From assembly GCF_009712035.1 (NCBI RefSeq), contig NZ_VILB01000013.1, positions 121,307-185,306 of the forward strand: 64,000 nt of DNA. The letters run 5' to 3'. The notes below the pieces were generated by a model that saw only the letters and a list, made by a program, of their open reading frames with translations, ran no database searches and had not been told where the DNA came from. Origin of the DNA: Anabaena sp. UHCC 0187. Its GTDB lineage: Bacteria; Cyanobacteriota; Cyanobacteriia; Cyanobacteriales; Nostocaceae. A program made the position numbers and the translations under genes. Shown here piece by piece: positions 7,728 to 18,993 of the stretch; within the stretch, counting starts at the first letter, position 1, and each line of letters starts with the position of its first letter.

Positions 7728-8714
7728 ATGAATTCCGACCTGATGCCGTCTTCTGAATCCGCAAATTTAACAGCCTCTAACCAAGGCATAAAAGAGATTG
7801 AATCCCCTGTTAATGCTAATACATTAGCAGACCAATCCTCTAAACTGGAAAAATCCCTGACTGACTCTAATGGGCATTTGCCTAATCGAGAACAACCAAT
7901 TCCACCTCCCAGCGAACCGACTCAATACCGAGCTATTGGGTTAATTCGGGGATGTTACCATGCTAGTGATGAACAGTTTACCCAAGGAACACTGATCACC
8001 GCTGATGGGGTTGAACTTAATGCCGTCCTCTTAGGTCGGATTATGAGTTTAGTCAAAAATCACTTAGACCTAGAAAAAGAACATCTATGGGTAGTTTATC
8101 CCCGCACTAGACAAGAAAATGACGCATTGCACCTGCAAATTGTTGGTGTTTGGGAACCAGAAAATCTGGCAAAATATGAACTAGATGAAGCTGGTACAGA
8201 TTCGACAGCAGTTTCTGATAACGGTAGTGTAGCGTCAACCATTCATCCAAAACCTTCATCAGCAGTCCCTGATGGTGGTTTTTCTGTGCGTGGTGAGGTA
8301 GTTTACCAGTCTTTTGACGAAAAGAGTTTGGTTGTGAAAATCAAACAAGCTCCCCGTAAACCTACTGATAAAGCTAAATATTTTAAGTTGAAACTCAAGG
8401 GCGTATTAACCACCAAAGCTGTAGGTAAGTTCTGGGACTTCAATGTTAAACGGGAAGATGACGCATTAGTAGTAATTAATGCCGAAGCGATCGCCGATTT
8501 ACCCAAAAAACGCAAACCACCCTTCAAAGGAGCGCCTCGTGGTGCCGGTGGTGGTGGTGGTGGTAGAAGGCCATTCCCTGCCAGACGCAATGCAAATGGA
8601 GATGCCCCACGTCCCATTAGAAAGACAGCGGGTGATCCCACAGTCATCACCAAACCCGTACCAAAAACCCCCACTCCTATGCCAGTTAAGAAGCCTAAAC
8701 CTGCTGGGGAATAG
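7728..8714 (+). CDS. Conserved cyanobacterial protein of unknown function with Gly/Arg-rich basic tail
   Basis: The ATG at 7728 follows AAGGAG with a good gap and gives 328 residues. The first 70 residues are polar and low in complexity. A folded block follows (YRAIGLIRGCYHAS through HLQIVGVWEPE), then a second block (FSVRGEVVYQSFDEKSLVVKIKQ to GKFWDFNVKREDD). The C-terminus is very basic, with a run of six glycines followed by RRPFPARRN and several Pro-Lys pairs. Such RGG-like tails often contact RNA, but that is inference. I recognise the central block as widespread in cyanobacteria without a known role. Confidence 0.75.
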   Translation: MNSDLMPSSESANLTASNQGIKEIESPVNANTLADQSSKLEKSLTDSNGHLPNREQPIPPPSEPTQYRAIGLIRGCYHASDEQFTQGTLITADGVELNAVLLGRIMSLVKNHLDLEKEHLWVVYPRTRQENDALHLQIVGVWEPENLAKYELDEAGTDSTAVSDNGSVASTIHPKPSSAVPDGGFSVRGEVVYQSFDEKSLVVKIKQAPRKPTDKAKYFKLKLKGVLTTKAVGKFWDFNVKREDDALVVINAEAIADLPKKRKPPFKGAPRGAGGGGGGRRPFPARRNANGDAPRPIRKTAGDPTVITKPVPKTPTPMPVKKPKPAGE

Positions 8715-8824
8715 GTAATTGGTGATTGGTGATTGGTGATTGGTAATTGGTAATTGGTGATTGGTAATTGGTAATTGATAAAAACTATTACCCAGTCCCC
8801 AGTCCCCAGTCCCCAGTCCCCAAT
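8715..8824. repeat. Two back-to-back heptamer (STRR) arrays
   Basis: Units of TTGGTGA/TTGGTAA fill about 8715-8779, and CCCCAGT units fill 8791-8824. The second array ends within two bases of the stop codon of the convergent gene at 8826. Both match the short tandem repeats typical of heterocystous cyanobacteria. Confidence 0.9.
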
Positions 8825-8825
8825 C

Positions 8826-9995
8826 TCAAAACTCCGTCCAACGGTCTTGGGGTAGAAAAGAACGTTCCATAGGAATTGGAGCTACTGGTTCAGTTAGAGT
8901 AAAGATCCCTTCTGTAATCCATTGTTTCAACTCTTGGGCTACCTGTCGGGAAAGAAATAAACTAGCTAAAGAAGCTACTCGTACCGTCCTGCCGTCAATA
9001 GTGATGCGTCCAGATTTAAGTTGAGCGTAACTCACTAAACCGAAGGTAGGACGGACACGACGAGGAATCGAAAAATCTACAATTGGTGCTACTAAGTCCT
9101 TATCTTGGACAGCACAGCGTTCTACCACACCAGCATTTAAAACTGGCAATGGTACACCCACACCCATCATTAAAGATGGGCCATAGCTTTTAAAATAACA
9201 GCCTCGTATCCATCGGGCATCCATTTGTTTAGCATCACCAATTAAAGCTAAAGTTGCCGAAGGTCCAATAGGTGTCCGATTTTCCAACCGCTTTTGCAAG
9301 GGAAAATGTTGTGTCCCTTCCCAAGCCACATAACCAATACCCCCAGCTAAAAAAATCTTTGTCCCAATACCAACGAGTTGTAAATCGGGGTCATTGAGCA
9401 GGGGTGACAGCGAACCGGGGTTAGAATAAACCGCATTTCCTAAGCGGGGTTGCAATGGGCCTAGATAGGTATGCAGTGGGCGATCGCCTCCATTCACACC
9501 AACAATAAAATTTTGATAAAGATTGCGCGGATTAAATAAATAAAACTGATTGATAGTATCACGGGTAACGGTGGTTTCAAATGTGGCTCTGGGGTAGCAA
9601 TCGGTAACTTGTCCCACAGCGCGAACTTGGATAGATTTACCGGCAATTAAATCCTCAATCACATGACCACCACCACGTTCCCGCACGTCTTCCCCATCCA
9701 GGGAGTCAACTGGACAACTAGCACCTAAGTATAAATCCACCGCCCCAAAACCAGCATAAGCGGGGACTCCATCTAACCAGCAACGCCGAATTTTAATCGG
9801 TGGGTCAGTATGTCCTAAGTTAATAATTGCACCACTTGATTCCATTGGCTCAAATGTGCCAGTGGTAATTACATCTACTTCCTTGGCAGCTTTACTAACA
9901 CCAATTTCGGCAACTCGCGTTTTTAACTCTTCAGCAGTCCAGACTACCGCCCGTTTTCGGCTGATTTTCTCATTAATTTCCGCAATTGTTCGCAT
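8826..9995 (-). CDS. DUF39 family homocysteine-biosynthesis protein
   Basis: This 389-residue protein matches the DUF39 family: TIAEINEKI at the N-terminus, VITTGTFEPMESSGA, NLGHTDPPIKI, and GASCPVD, where a conserved cysteine is expected. Further on are GGGIGY-like FLAGGIGYVAWEGTQH and SYAQLKSGRI. In methanogens and some bacteria a DUF39 protein takes part in making homocysteine from aspartate semialdehyde and sulfide, with an NIL/ferredoxin partner; no such partner is visible here. It is probably cytoplasmic and transcribed alone. The family call is strong, the reaction in cyanobacteria less certain. Confidence 0.78.
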   Translation of the reverse strand: MRTIAEINEKISRKRAVVWTAEELKTRVAEIGVSKAAKEVDVITTGTFEPMESSGAIINLGHTDPPIKIRRCWLDGVPAYAGFGAVDLYLGASCPVDSLDGEDVRERGGGHVIEDLIAGKSIQVRAVGQVTDCYPRATFETTVTRDTINQFYLFNPRNLYQNFIVGVNGGDRPLHTYLGPLQPRLGNAVYSNPGSLSPLLNDPDLQLVGIGTKIFLAGGIGYVAWEGTQHFPLQKRLENRTPIGPSATLALIGDAKQMDARWIRGCYFKSYGPSLMMGVGVPLPVLNAGVVERCAVQDKDLVAPIVDFSIPRRVRPTFGLVSYAQLKSGRITIDGRTVRVASLASLFLSRQVAQELKQWITEGIFTLTEPVAPIPMERSFLPQDRWTEF

Positions 9996-10097
9996 TTTAA
10001 ATTTATTTGAAGGACTATCGGTACACTGGGGGCGTTGACGATAGCCTGCGTAACGACGGAGGAGTAATTTTAAGACCGTATTTTCAACCTAAGTGTG

Positions 10098-11393
10098 TCA
10101 ATCCTCTACCCTGAGTTTAACGGAATCAGCATGAGAAGGTAAACCCTCCGTAGTTGCTAAGATATCAATGGCAGATGCCACTTTTTCCAAAGCAGTTTGT
10201 GAGTATTGGATAATACTTGAGTGTTTTAAAAATGTTTCTACCCCTAAAGCCGAAGCATAACGGGCGGCACCAGAAGTAGGTAAGGTATGGTTAGGACCTG
10301 CTAAATAATCTCCTACAGCTTCTGGTGTGGAACTACCCAGGAATATTGCCCCTGCATGACGAATCTGGTTAATTAAAGCCCAAGGATCGGCAACTTCTAA
10401 TTCTAGGTGTTCTGGTGCAAACTCGTTGGAAAGTTCGGCGGCAGCTTCCAGGGATTCCACCACGACGATTAAACCATAATGGGCGATCGCTTTTTCCGTA
10501 TCTATCCGGCGCGGGTGATCTACCAATTGTCTTTCCACCTCAATTTGCACTTTTTTTGCCAAACCAGCGTCTGTTGTCAGCAGAATTGCGGCAGCCATGG
10601 GATCATGTTCTGCTTGAGCTAACAAGTCCGCCGCCACATAAGCAGGATTGGCTGTTTCATCAGCAATCACCAGCACTTCGCTAGGACCTGCTAAAGAATC
10701 AATGCCCACAGTTCCGTAAACTAACTTTTTCGCCAAGGTGACATAAATATTACCCGGTCCGGTAATCACATTCACCTTGGGGATAGTTTCTGTGCCATAA
10801 GCTAAAGCCGCAATGGCTTGAGCGCCCCCTATACGGTAAATTTCCTGAACTCCTGCTTCTTGGGCCGCTACCAAAACCGCAGGATTCACCATTTTACCGT
10901 CTCTAACTGGTGTTACCATCACCACACGAGGGACACCTGCCACTTTTGCCGGGATGGCATTCATTAACACTGTACTGGGATAACAAGCCCGACCGCCGGG
11001 TATATATAAACCTGCACGGTCTACGGGGGTGTAGCGTTTGCCCAAAACTACTTCATCATCGCCAAATTGTACCCAGCTTTTGGGAACTCGCTGACGGTGA
11101 AAAGCTTCTATTTTTTGGCAAGCTAGGCGAATTGCCTGGAGCAAATCCTTGGATACCTGTTGGTAGGCTGCATCCAGTTCCGATCCTGTTACCTTGAGTT
11201 CTTCTGGTTTGAGAATTTGGTGATCAAATTCGGCTGTATAATGTAGTACAGCTTTGTCACCTTGGCGCTTCACCGCTTGCAACACTTCGCGGACTGTTGC
11301 TTCTTTATGAAGTACCTGTTCATCCTGGGTGCGTTCGCAGATCCGTTGAAGTTCTGATCTAACGTCTGCCTGCTGAGTAATGATTCGCAGCAT
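10098..11393 (-). CDS. hisD: Histidinol dehydrogenase
   Basis: HisD catalyses the last two oxidations of histidine synthesis, L-histidinol to L-histidine, using NAD+ and Zn2+. The family start MLRIITQQADVRSEL is at 11393, giving 431 residues; the longer frame to 11435 adds an unlikely Cys/His-rich stretch. Diagnostic segments are GGRACYPSTVLMNAIPA, VITGPGNIYVTLAKK, DSLAGPSEVLVIADE, the metal-ligand region AEHDPMAAA, FAPEHLEL and GPNHTLPTSG. It stands alone, as is usual in cyanobacteria, where his genes are scattered. Confidence 0.95.
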   Translation of the reverse strand: MLRIITQQADVRSELQRICERTQDEQVLHKEATVREVLQAVKRQGDKAVLHYTAEFDHQILKPEELKVTGSELDAAYQQVSKDLLQAIRLACQKIEAFHRQRVPKSWVQFGDDEVVLGKRYTPVDRAGLYIPGGRACYPSTVLMNAIPAKVAGVPRVVMVTPVRDGKMVNPAVLVAAQEAGVQEIYRIGGAQAIAALAYGTETIPKVNVITGPGNIYVTLAKKLVYGTVGIDSLAGPSEVLVIADETANPAYVAADLLAQAEHDPMAAAILLTTDAGLAKKVQIEVERQLVDHPRRIDTEKAIAHYGLIVVVESLEAAAELSNEFAPEHLELEVADPWALINQIRHAGAIFLGSSTPEAVGDYLAGPNHTLPTSGAARYASALGVETFLKHSSIIQYSQTALEKVASAIDILATTEGLPSHADSVKLRVED

Positions 11394-11757
11394 GGAGTAA
11401 TGACAATGCCAAATTTTACAATATTCACAAGACAAGAACTACTTGGGCTTTTTACCTGCTAGGGTATAAAGCTGAATGTAATTCTCTTCTCTAGCTTAAC
11501 CTGGATTTTTTTTGATACTACTTCATAAAACTCAGACAACCCTAGAAATTTAATCATCCCTGTGTCTGAATTGCTGGAAACTGGTCTGTTTTCCTTGTCA
11601 ATAAATCATTCTAATCTATTTTTTGAGCCGCAAGCATCAGCTTTTACGCCCAAATAAAATATTTTTCTTCAAAAATTATCACATCAGCAAAAATAATGCT
11701 ATATTTAGTAAACCTAGTAGTGTGTGTACATAATTAATAGTCTTTTTTGGAATTACT
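11394..11757. other. Gene-free divergent region between hisD and rpsT
   Basis: This AT-rich stretch must contain both promoters. I see no repeat array, strong hairpin or RNA gene in it. A poly-T stretch (GTCTTTTTTGG) lies just upstream of rpsT. Confidence 0.5.
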
Positions 11758-12045
11758 GTGGCGAATACAAAATCTGCTCTTAAACGCGCTCAAATCGGAG
11801 AACGAAACCGACTGCGTAACAAAGCGTATAAATCAGCAGTAAAAACGCTGATGAAGAAATACTTTAGTTCTGTGGAAGCTTGTGCTGCCAATCCGACAAC
11901 AGAACTCAAGCAAGAGGTGGAAGTAAGAATGTCCGAGGCTTACAGCAAAATTGATAAAGCTGTAAAAAATGGCGTGCTTCATCCCAACAATGGAGCCAGG
12001 AAAAAGTCAAGTTTGGCTCATAAACACAAAACCCTTACCGCTTAG
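11758..12045 (+). CDS. rpsT: 30S ribosomal protein S20
   Basis: This 95-residue basic protein begins [18 protein letters not shown] from a GTG at 11758, as cyanobacterial S20 does, and carries the late [14 protein letters not shown] stretch. S20 binds 16S rRNA early in small-subunit assembly. It opens the common cyanobacterial order rpsT-tatD-rpoB-rpoC1-rpoC2 and lies 50 bases before the tatD start. Confidence 0.97.
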   Translation: MANTKSALKRAQIGERNRLRNKAYKSAVKTLMKKYFSSVEACAANPTTELKQEVEVRMSEAYSKIDKAVKNGVLHPNNGARKKSSLAHKHKTLTA

Positions 12046-12095
12046 TCAATAGTTCAGTGGTTTGTTTACCACTGACCACTGACAACCGACAAGCT

Positions 12096-12881
12096 ATGCA
12101 ACTTATAGATACCCACGTACACATTAACTTTGACATTTTTCAGCCAGATTTAGCAGCCGTTCGTTCTCGGTGGCAAGAAGCAGGAGTAGTCCGATTAGTC
12201 CACTCCTGTGTTCACCCCCAAGAATTTGCGAGTATTAGCTGCATAGCCGAGCAGTTTCCTGAACTTAGCTTTGCTGTGGGGCTGCATCCTCTAGATGCTC
12301 ATAAATGGGATGACCAAACAGCCACCCAAATCAAGTCTTTAGCCAGTTCTCATTCTCAAGTGGTAGCAATCGGAGAAATGGGGTTGGATTTTTACAAAGC
12401 AGATAATTATGAGCATCAGCACGAGGTATTTGCATCACAATTAGCGATCGCTTGTGAACTGAATTTACCAGTGATCATCCATTGTCGTGATGCTGCACCT
12501 GCGGTGAGAGATGTATTGCAAAAATGGCGGGATTTGCATGGGGAAAGGGTACGGGGTGTCATGCACTGTTGGGGAGGGACACCAGAAGAAACTCAATGGT
12601 TTCTAGATTTAGGTTTCTATATTAGCTTTAGCGGAACTGTGACATTTAAGAATGCTCAAACTATTCAAGCAAGTGCCGCCATGGTGGATAGTGATCGCCT
12701 ACTTATAGAAACAGATTGTCCATTTCTGTCACCTGTTCCTAAACGGGGTGAAAAACGCAATGAACCTGCCTATGTTCGCTATGTAGCAGAAGCACTAGCA
12801 AAGCTACGAGAAGAAACTATCGAGGAAATTGCCCAGAAAACCACCCAAAACGCCTGTAGATTATTCGGTCTATCATTGTAA
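12096..12881 (+). CDS. tatD: TatD family metal-dependent hydrolase (DNase)
   Basis: This 261-residue TIM-barrel amidohydrolase has the metal-binding DTHVHINFD near the N-terminus, [21 protein letters not shown] and the late [11 protein letters not shown]. TatD enzymes are exonucleases linked to DNA repair and 3'-end trimming. I use ATG 12096 (MQLIDTHVH); a GTG at 12057 would add 13 unsupported residues. It sits directly behind rpsT and ahead of the RNA polymerase genes. Confidence 0.92.
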   Translation: MQLIDTHVHINFDIFQPDLAAVRSRWQEAGVVRLVHSCVHPQEFASISCIAEQFPELSFAVGLHPLDAHKWDDQTATQIKSLASSHSQVVAIGEMGLDFYKADNYEHQHEVFASQLAIACELNLPVIIHCRDAAPAVRDVLQKWRDLHGERVRGVMHCWGGTPEETQWFLDLGFYISFSGTVTFKNAQTIQASAAMVDSDRLLIETDCPFLSPVPKRGEKRNEPAYVRYVAEALAKLREETIEEIAQKTTQNACRLFGLSL

Positions 12882-13638
12882 ACGACAATCAAATCCACAA
12901 GCTTTAGTGCTGATTTAAGAAAGAAGATCCGAATGGATGATAAAAATGTGCTAAAATTATTCCCTCCAAAACATTTAGGTCAAGCCATAATGGTAAAGGA
13001 AGGATAATAACTTCTAAAACTCAATTTGTGCTGTTATCAAGCTGATACTAGCCAGTTTGAGAATTTGTGGTTTTAGCCCGCTTAATGAATCGAAGCGACC
13101 CAAATCTAAAATCCAACATTGTCTGCCCATCCACTTAAATCTCTACAAACGGATGCTCTCAATAGATAACAAGCAGTGGCAACCAAGGTTTGACTAGAAA
13201 AAATTTGAAAAGGTGAAAACAGCAATCCTTTGGTATATCAAACCTATAGAAAATCGTTAAAAGTAATTGTCTTGCCTGTGACAATCATAGCAATATCAAA
13301 TCCATAGTGCAGCATTAAACGCAACGTTGTGCTATCAAATCCTCCGAAGAGTCCCAATTCCCAGTTTTGGGATCTGACAGCAAGGATCAAGTATCAGGCA
13401 GAAAGTGTGAAGTGTGAAATATGAAGAAGTGTGAAGTAGAAAGAAACTTTATGGCTAACGCTATTGCAGCACCATTAGTCAGAAACCTAGCAGCAGATGA
13501 TTGCCTCTTTCTTATGGACTTCATCACCTGTAAATTCATATTTTAGCACAAAGCCCTTATGGCAGACTCTCAGCTATGGCTGCGCCACGCAAGCTATCGG
13601 CTTCCCCAAAGTTTAACCAGGTTGATAAAGGTAAAGGC
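12882..13638. other. Long leader region upstream of rpoB
   Basis: No gene is supported in these 757 bases. Around 13403-13440 there are imperfect GTGAAGTGTGAA-type direct repeats. At 13574-13602 there is a GCGCCACGCAAGCTATCGG repeat related to those at 7510 and 39074. Promoters for the rpo operon should lie here. A 31-codon frame at about 13451 is probably chance. Confidence 0.5.
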
Positions 13639-16600
13639 ATGACTAACGACGATAAATACATGGAATCCGCCTTTCTGTTACCCGACTTGATTGAAATTCA
13701 GCGTTCTAGTTTTCGCTGGTTTCTAGAAGAAGGGCTAATAGAAGAACTGAACTCCTTTAGTCCAATTACAGACTACACTGGCAAACTAGAACTGCACTTT
13801 TTAGGCAATAACTATAAACTCAAAGAACCTAAATACAGCGTTGAAGAATCCAAGCGTAGAGACAGCACCTATGCAGTGCAGATGTACGTCCCTACTCGTC
13901 TACTGAACAAAGAGACAGGAGACATTAAAGAACAAGAAGTATTTATTGGCGATTTGCCCTTGATGACAGATAGAGGCACCTTTATTATCAACGGAGCCGA
14001 GCGCGTCATTGTCAATCAAATTGTGCGATCGCCTGGAGTTTACTATAAATCAGAAATTGATAAAAACGGACGACGGACTTATTCTGCCAGCTTAATTCCT
14101 AACCGGGGGGCATGGCTGAAATTTGAAACAGATCGTAATGACTTAGTTTGGGTACGGATAGATAAAACCCGGAAACTATCAGCCCAGGTACTGCTGAAAG
14201 CCCTAGGATTATCAGACAACGAAATCTTTGATTCCCTGCGCCATCCAGAATACTTCCAAAAAACCATTGAAAAAGAAGGGCAATTTTCCGAAGAAGAAGC
14301 CCTGATGGAATTATATCGGAAACTGCGTCCAGGTGAACCGCCTACAGTTTTGGGTGGACAACAGCTTTTAGACTCCCGCTTCTTTGATCCTAAACGCTAT
14401 GACCTGGGTAAAGTTGGTCGTTATAAACTCAACAAAAAACTCCGCCTTTCCGCCCCCGACACCATGCGTGTCCTCACTCCGGGGGATATCCTCGCCGCCA
14501 TTGATTACCTGATTAACCTAGAATACGACATCGGTAGTATTGATGACATTGACCACCTCGGAAACCGCCGAGTCAGAAGCGTTGGTGAATTACTGCAAAA
14601 CCAAGTCCGAGTCGGGTTAAATCGTTTAGAAAGAATTATTCGAGAACGGATGACAGTATCCGATGCTGAAGTTCTCACCCCTGCATCCTTAGTTAACCCC
14701 AAACCCTTAGTGGCAGCCATCAAAGAATTCTTTGGTTCTAGCCAACTCAGTCAGTTCATGGATCAAACCAATCCTTTGGCAGAATTGACCCATAAACGCC
14801 GCCTCAGTGCCTTGGGACCAGGTGGTTTGACTAGAGAAAGAGCCGGGTTTGCAGTGCGAGATATTCACCCCAGCCACTACGGACGCATCTGCCCCATTGA
14901 AACTCCCGAAGGACCAAACGCCGGACTCATCGGTTCACTGGCTACCCATGCCCGCGTTAACCTCTATGGTTTCCTAGAAACACCCTTCCGACCCGTAGAA
15001 AACGGCAAAGTCTTATTCGATGTTGCGCCTGTTTACATGACAGCAGACGAAGAAGATGACCTGCGGACAGCCACCGGCGACGTTCCTTTAGACGAAAATG
15101 GTTACATCAAGGGGCCCCAAGTTCCAGTGCGCTATCGCCAAGACTGGACAACCACCGGACCCGAACAGGTGGATTATGTGGCAGTTTCCCCAGTGCAGAT
15201 TGTCTCAGTTGCCACCAGCATGATTCCTTTCTTGGAACATGATGACGCTAACCGGGCGTTGATGGGGTCTAATATGCAGCGCCAAGCTGTACCGCTGTTG
15301 AAACCAGAACGCCCCTTGGTGGGAACTGGTTTGGAAGCCCAAGCCGCGAGAGACTCCGGTATGGTCATAGTTTCCCGGACTCATGGCGATGTCATCTATG
15401 TGGATGCCACAGAAATTCGTGTCCGTGTCAGTGGTCAGATATCCGCAGCCAGTGGCAGCCAAGTGATTGAAAAAGGGCAAGAAATTAGATACACCCTGTC
15501 TAAGTACCAGCGTTCTAACCAAGACACCTGCTTAAACCAAAAACCATTGGTGAGAATTGGCGAAAAGGTCGTGGCTGGTCAGGTATTGGCTGATGGATCT
15601 TCCACCGAAGGGGGAGAACTGGCCTTGGGACAAAACATCGTTGTCGCCTATATGCCCTGGGAAGGCTACAACTACGAGGATGCGATTCTCATTTCCGAAC
15701 GGTTGGTGCAGGAAGATGTCTATACTTCTATCCACATCGAAAAGTATGAAATCGAAGCCAGACAAACCAAACTGGGGCCAGAAGAAATCACCAGAGAAAT
15801 TCCCAACGTCGGTGAAGATGCCCTCAGACAGTTAGACGAACAAGGCATTATCCGCATTGGCGCATGGGTAGATGCTGGGGATATTCTCGTTGGTAAGGTA
15901 ACACCCAAGGGTGAATCTGACCAACCCCCCGAAGAAAAACTCCTCCGGGCTATCTTTGGGGAAAAAGCCCGCGATGTCCGCGACAACTCCCTGCGAGTTC
16001 CCAACGGTGAAAAAGGTCGGGTAGTTGATGTCCGGCTGTTCACCCGCGAACAAGGTGACGAACTGCCACCAGGGGCAAATATGGTTGTCCGGGTTTATGT
16101 GGCTCAAAAGCGCAAAATCCAAGTTGGCGACAAAATGGCAGGGAGACACGGTAACAAAGGGATTATTTCCCGGATTCTCCCCGCTGAGGATATGCCCTAT
16201 TTGGCTGACGGTTCACCAGTGGATATAGTTCTCAATCCCTTGGGTGTACCCAGCCGGATGAATGTTGGTCAAGTATTTGAATGTCTCCTCGGTTGGGCAG
16301 GGCATAACCTGGGGGTCAGGTTCAAGATTACTCCCTTTGACGAAATGTATGGGGAAGAAACTTCCCGCCGCCTAGTTCATGGCAAGCTCCAAGAAGCTAG
16401 GGACGAAACTACTAAAGACTGGATATATAACCCCGACAATGCGGGCAAAATCATGGTCTACGATGGTCGGACTGGTGAACCCTTTGACCGGGCTATTACC
16501 GTCGGTGTGGCCTATATGCTCAAGCTGGTGCATTTGGTTGATGACAAAATTCACGCCCGTTCCACAGGTCCTTACTCTTTGGTGACTCAGCAACCTCTGG

Positions 16601-16977
16601 GTGGTAAAGCCCAACAAGGTGGTCAAAGATTTGGAGAAATGGAAGTTTGGGCATTGGAAGCCTTCGGCGCAGCTTACATCTTGCAAGAACTGCTCACGGT
16701 GAAATCCGATGATATGCAAGGACGCAACGAAGCCCTCAACGCTATTGTTAAGGGCAAAGCTATTCCTCGTCCTGGTACTCCCGAATCCTTCAAAGTATTG
16801 ATGCGCGAGTTGCAATCTTTGGGCTTAGATATTGCTGTTCATAAGGTGGAAACCCAAGCCGACGGCAGTTCCCTAGATGTGGAAGTAGACCTGATGGCAG
16901 ACCAAGCCGCCCGCCGCACTCCTCCCAGACCTACCTACGAGTCACTGTCTCGTGAGTCCTTGGAAGAGGAAGAGTAA
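13639..16977 (+). CDS. rpoB: DNA-directed RNA polymerase beta subunit
   Basis: I place the start at ATG 13639 ([19 protein letters not shown]), the cyanobacterial N-terminus, giving 1,112 residues. The open frame reaches 13576, but that extension is encoded by a dispersed repeat. Landmarks of the catalytic core are present: the rifampicin-region block [24 protein letters not shown], then [41 protein letters not shown], and [22 protein letters not shown] near the end. The loop around residues 597-610 ([10 protein letters not shown]) is variable in the family and carries a GTCAGTGGTCAG motif at 15426-15437. The subunit forms half of the active-site cleft. Confidence 0.98.
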   Translation: MTNDDKYMESAFLLPDLIEIQRSSFRWFLEEGLIEELNSFSPITDYTGKLELHFLGNNYKLKEPKYSVEESKRRDSTYAVQMYVPTRLLNKETGDIKEQEVFIGDLPLMTDRGTFIINGAERVIVNQIVRSPGVYYKSEIDKNGRRTYSASLIPNRGAWLKFETDRNDLVWVRIDKTRKLSAQVLLKALGLSDNEIFDSLRHPEYFQKTIEKEGQFSEEEALMELYRKLRPGEPPTVLGGQQLLDSRFFDPKRYDLGKVGRYKLNKKLRLSAPDTMRVLTPGDILAAIDYLINLEYDIGSIDDIDHLGNRRVRSVGELLQNQVRVGLNRLERIIRERMTVSDAEVLTPASLVNPKPLVAAIKEFFGSSQLSQFMDQTNPLAELTHKRRLSALGPGGLTRERAGFAVRDIHPSHYGRICPIETPEGPNAGLIGSLATHARVNLYGFLETPFRPVENGKVLFDVAPVYMTADEEDDLRTATGDVPLDENGYIKGPQVPVRYRQDWTTTGPEQVDYVAVSPVQIVSVATSMIPFLEHDDANRALMGSNMQRQAVPLLKPERPLVGTGLEAQAARDSGMVIVSRTHGDVIYVDATEIRVRVSGQISAASGSQVIEKGQEIRYTLSKYQRSNQDTCLNQKPLVRIGEKVVAGQVLADGSSTEGGELALGQNIVVAYMPWEGYNYEDAILISERLVQEDVYTSIHIEKYEIEARQTKLGPEEITREIPNVGEDALRQLDEQGIIRIGAWVDAGDILVGKVTPKGESDQPPEEKLLRAIFGEKARDVRDNSLRVPNGEKGRVVDVRLFTREQGDELPPGANMVVRVYVAQKRKIQVGDKMAGRHGNKGIISRILPAEDMPYLADGSPVDIVLNPLGVPSRMNVGQVFECLLGWAGHNLGVRFKITPFDEMYGEETSRRLVHGKLQEARDETTKDWIYNPDNAGKIMVYDGRTGEPFDRAITVGVAYMLKLVHLVDDKIHARSTGPYSLVTQQPLGGKAQQGGQRFGEMEVWALEAFGAAYILQELLTVKSDDMQGRNEALNAIVKGKAIPRPGTPESFKVLMRELQSLGLDIAVHKVETQADGSSLDVEVDLMADQAARRTPPRPTYESLSRESLEEEE

Positions 16978-16992
16978 CAATTAAAAATTATC

Positions 16993-17047
16993 AATTAAAA
17001 ATTAAAAATTTAAGAGGTTTTTCGCTCTTCATTTTTAATTTTTAATT
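16993..17047. repeat. Long inverted repeat between rpoB and rpoC1
   Basis: AATTAAAAATTAAAAAT (16993-17009) and ATTTTTAATTTTTAATT (17031-17047) are perfect 17-bp complements, with an inner AAGAG/CTCTT stem. A related unpaired TTAATTTTTAATTTTTC stretch follows to 17099, right up to the rpoC1 ATG, so no Shine-Dalgarno is visible there. The hairpin could attenuate transcription or protect mRNA; this is untested. Confidence 0.75.
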
Positions 17048-17100
17048 CTTAATTAATTTGTTCTCCTTTTTTAATTTTTAATTTTTCATTTTTAATTCTC

Positions 17101-18993
17101 ATGAGATCCCCCCAAACTAATCAATTTGACTACGTAAAAATTGGTATAGCCTCACCAGAACGCATTCGCCAATGGGGTGAACGCACTTTGCCTAATGGAC
17201 AACTGGTGGGTGAAGTTACCAAGCCAGAAACTATTAACTACCGCACCCTCAAACCAGAAATGGATGGGTTGTTTTGTGAAAGGATTTTTGGACCAGCGAA
17301 GGATTGGGAGTGCCATTGCGGTAAATATAAACGGGTGCGCCATAGAGGTATTGTTTGCGAGCGCTGCGGTGTGGAAGTTACTGAGTCCCGCGTGCGTCGT
17401 CACCGCATGGGCTTTATTAAGCTGGCTGCTCCGGTGGCTCACGTTTGGTATCTGAAAGGGATTCCTAGCTATATTGCTATTTTGCTAGATATGCCTTTGC
17501 GGGATGTGGAGCAGATTGTTTATTTCAACTCCTACTGTGTTTTAGCACCGGGGAATGCGGATACTCTCAGTTACAAACAATTGCTGAGTGAAGACCAGTG
17601 GCTAGAAATCGAGGATGCTATCTACAGCGAAGACTCTCAGCTAGAGGGCGTGGAAGTTGGCATTGGGGCTGAGGCACTGCTACGGCTGTTGGCTGATATT
17701 AACTTGGAGCAGGAAGCCGAAACCCTGCGGGAAGAAATCGAAAAAGCCAAGGGTCAGAAGCGGGCAAAATTAATTAAACGGCTGCGGGTAATTGACAACT
17801 TCATCGCTACCGGTTCCAAGCCAGAATGGATGGTCATGGAAATTATCCCCGTCATTCCCCCAGACTTGCGCCCCATGGTGCAGCTAGACGGGGGCAGGTT
17901 TGCCACTAGCGATCTCAATGATTTGTACCGGCGGGTAATTAACCGTAACAATCGTCTGGCTAGGCTTCAGGAAATTCTCGCCCCAGAAATTATTGTCCGT
18001 AACGAAAAACGGATGTTGCAAGAAGCTGTGGATGCCCTGATTGATAATGGTCGCCGGGGACGGACTGTGGTGGGGGCTAACAACCGTCCCCTCAAATCCT
18101 TGTCCGATATTATTGAGGGAAAACAGGGACGGTTTAGACAAAACCTGTTGGGTAAACGGGTGGACTATTCGGGACGGTCGGTAATTGTCGTCGGTCCCAA
18201 GTTGAAAATCCACCAGTGCGGACTACCTAGGGAAATGGCCATTGAACTGTTTCAGCCCTTCGTGATCAATCGCCTAATTCGTTCGGGCATGGTCAACAAT
18301 ATTAAGGCGGCGAAAAAACTGATTTCTCGCAATGATCCTAGTGTGTGGGATGTGCTAGAAGAGGTGATAGAAGGGCATCCAGTGATGCTAAACCGTGCGC
18401 CCACACTGCACAGGTTGGGAATTCAGGCTTTTGAACCAATTTTGGTAGAAGGAAGAGCAATTCAACTGCATCCTTTGGTCTGTCCGGCTTTTAACGCTGA
18501 CTTTGACGGTGACCAAATGGCGGTTCACGTACCCTTGTCCTTGGAAAGCCAAGCTGAGGCGCGGCTGCTGATGTTGGCTTCTAATAATATTCTCTCACCA
18601 GCAACAGGTAAACCCATTGTCACCCCTAGCCAAGATATGGTTTTGGGAGCGTATTATTTGACAGCGGAAAACCCCAATGCCACCAAGGGCGCGGGTAAGT
18701 ATTTCTCCTCTTTGGATGATGTAATTATGGCCTATGAGGCGAAACAGGTGGAGCTTCATGCCTATATTTACGTCCGGTTTGATGGGGAAATTGACTCTGG
18801 TGAACCAGATACAGATCCTTTGGAGGTGATTGAAGACAAGGACGGTAAGGGCAAGTTAATCAGTCGGACCTTGATTTATAAATTCCGTCGTGTCCGGGAA
18901 GATGCCCAAGGAAATTTAATTTCTCAGTACATTTATACGACTCCTGGCAGGGCAATTTATAACAAAGCGATTCAGGAAGCGATAGACGCGTAG
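17101..18993 (+). CDS. rpoC1: DNA-directed RNA polymerase gamma subunit (N-terminal beta' half)
   Basis: This 630-residue protein is the N-terminal piece of the split cyanobacterial beta' subunit. It holds the zinc-binding CHCGKYKR...CERCGVEV cluster near residues 70-95 and the catalytic NADFDGD at 465-471, whose three aspartates bind the active-site Mg2+. [21 protein letters not shown] and [17 protein letters not shown] are also present. It begins at ATG 17101 with no clear RBS and lies between rpoB and rpoC2 in one operon, although repeats fill both gaps. Confidence 0.98.
   Translation: MRSPQTNQFDYVKIGIASPERIRQWGERTLPNGQLVGEVTKPETINYRTLKPEMDGLFCERIFGPAKDWECHCGKYKRVRHRGIVCERCGVEVTESRVRRHRMGFIKLAAPVAHVWYLKGIPSYIAILLDMPLRDVEQIVYFNSYCVLAPGNADTLSYKQLLSEDQWLEIEDAIYSEDSQLEGVEVGIGAEALLRLLADINLEQEAETLREEIEKAKGQKRAKLIKRLRVIDNFIATGSKPEWMVMEIIPVIPPDLRPMVQLDGGRFATSDLNDLYRRVINRNNRLARLQEILAPEIIVRNEKRMLQEAVDALIDNGRRGRTVVGANNRPLKSLSDIIEGKQGRFRQNLLGKRVDYSGRSVIVVGPKLKIHQCGLPREMAIELFQPFVINRLIRSGMVNNIKAAKKLISRNDPSVWDVLEEVIEGHPVMLNRAPTLHRLGIQAFEPILVEGRAIQLHPLVCPAFNADFDGDQMAVHVPLSLESQAEARLLMLASNNILSPATGKPIVTPSQDMVLGAYYLTAENPNATKGAGKYFSSLDDVIMAYEAKQVELHAYIYVRFDGEIDSGEPDTDPLEVIEDKDGKGKLISRTLIYKFRRVREDAQGNLISQYIYTTPGRAIYNKAIQEAIDA

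Noticed and set aside
8715..8824. Possible CRISPR array
   Set aside because: Units are seven-base tandem repeats without unique spacers. The same holds for the arrays at 23352 and 44424.
13451..13546. Short 31-codon frame starting MANAIAAPLV upstream of rpoB
   Set aside because: No RBS, begins within repeat-like sequence, and no known leader peptide of the rpo operon matches.
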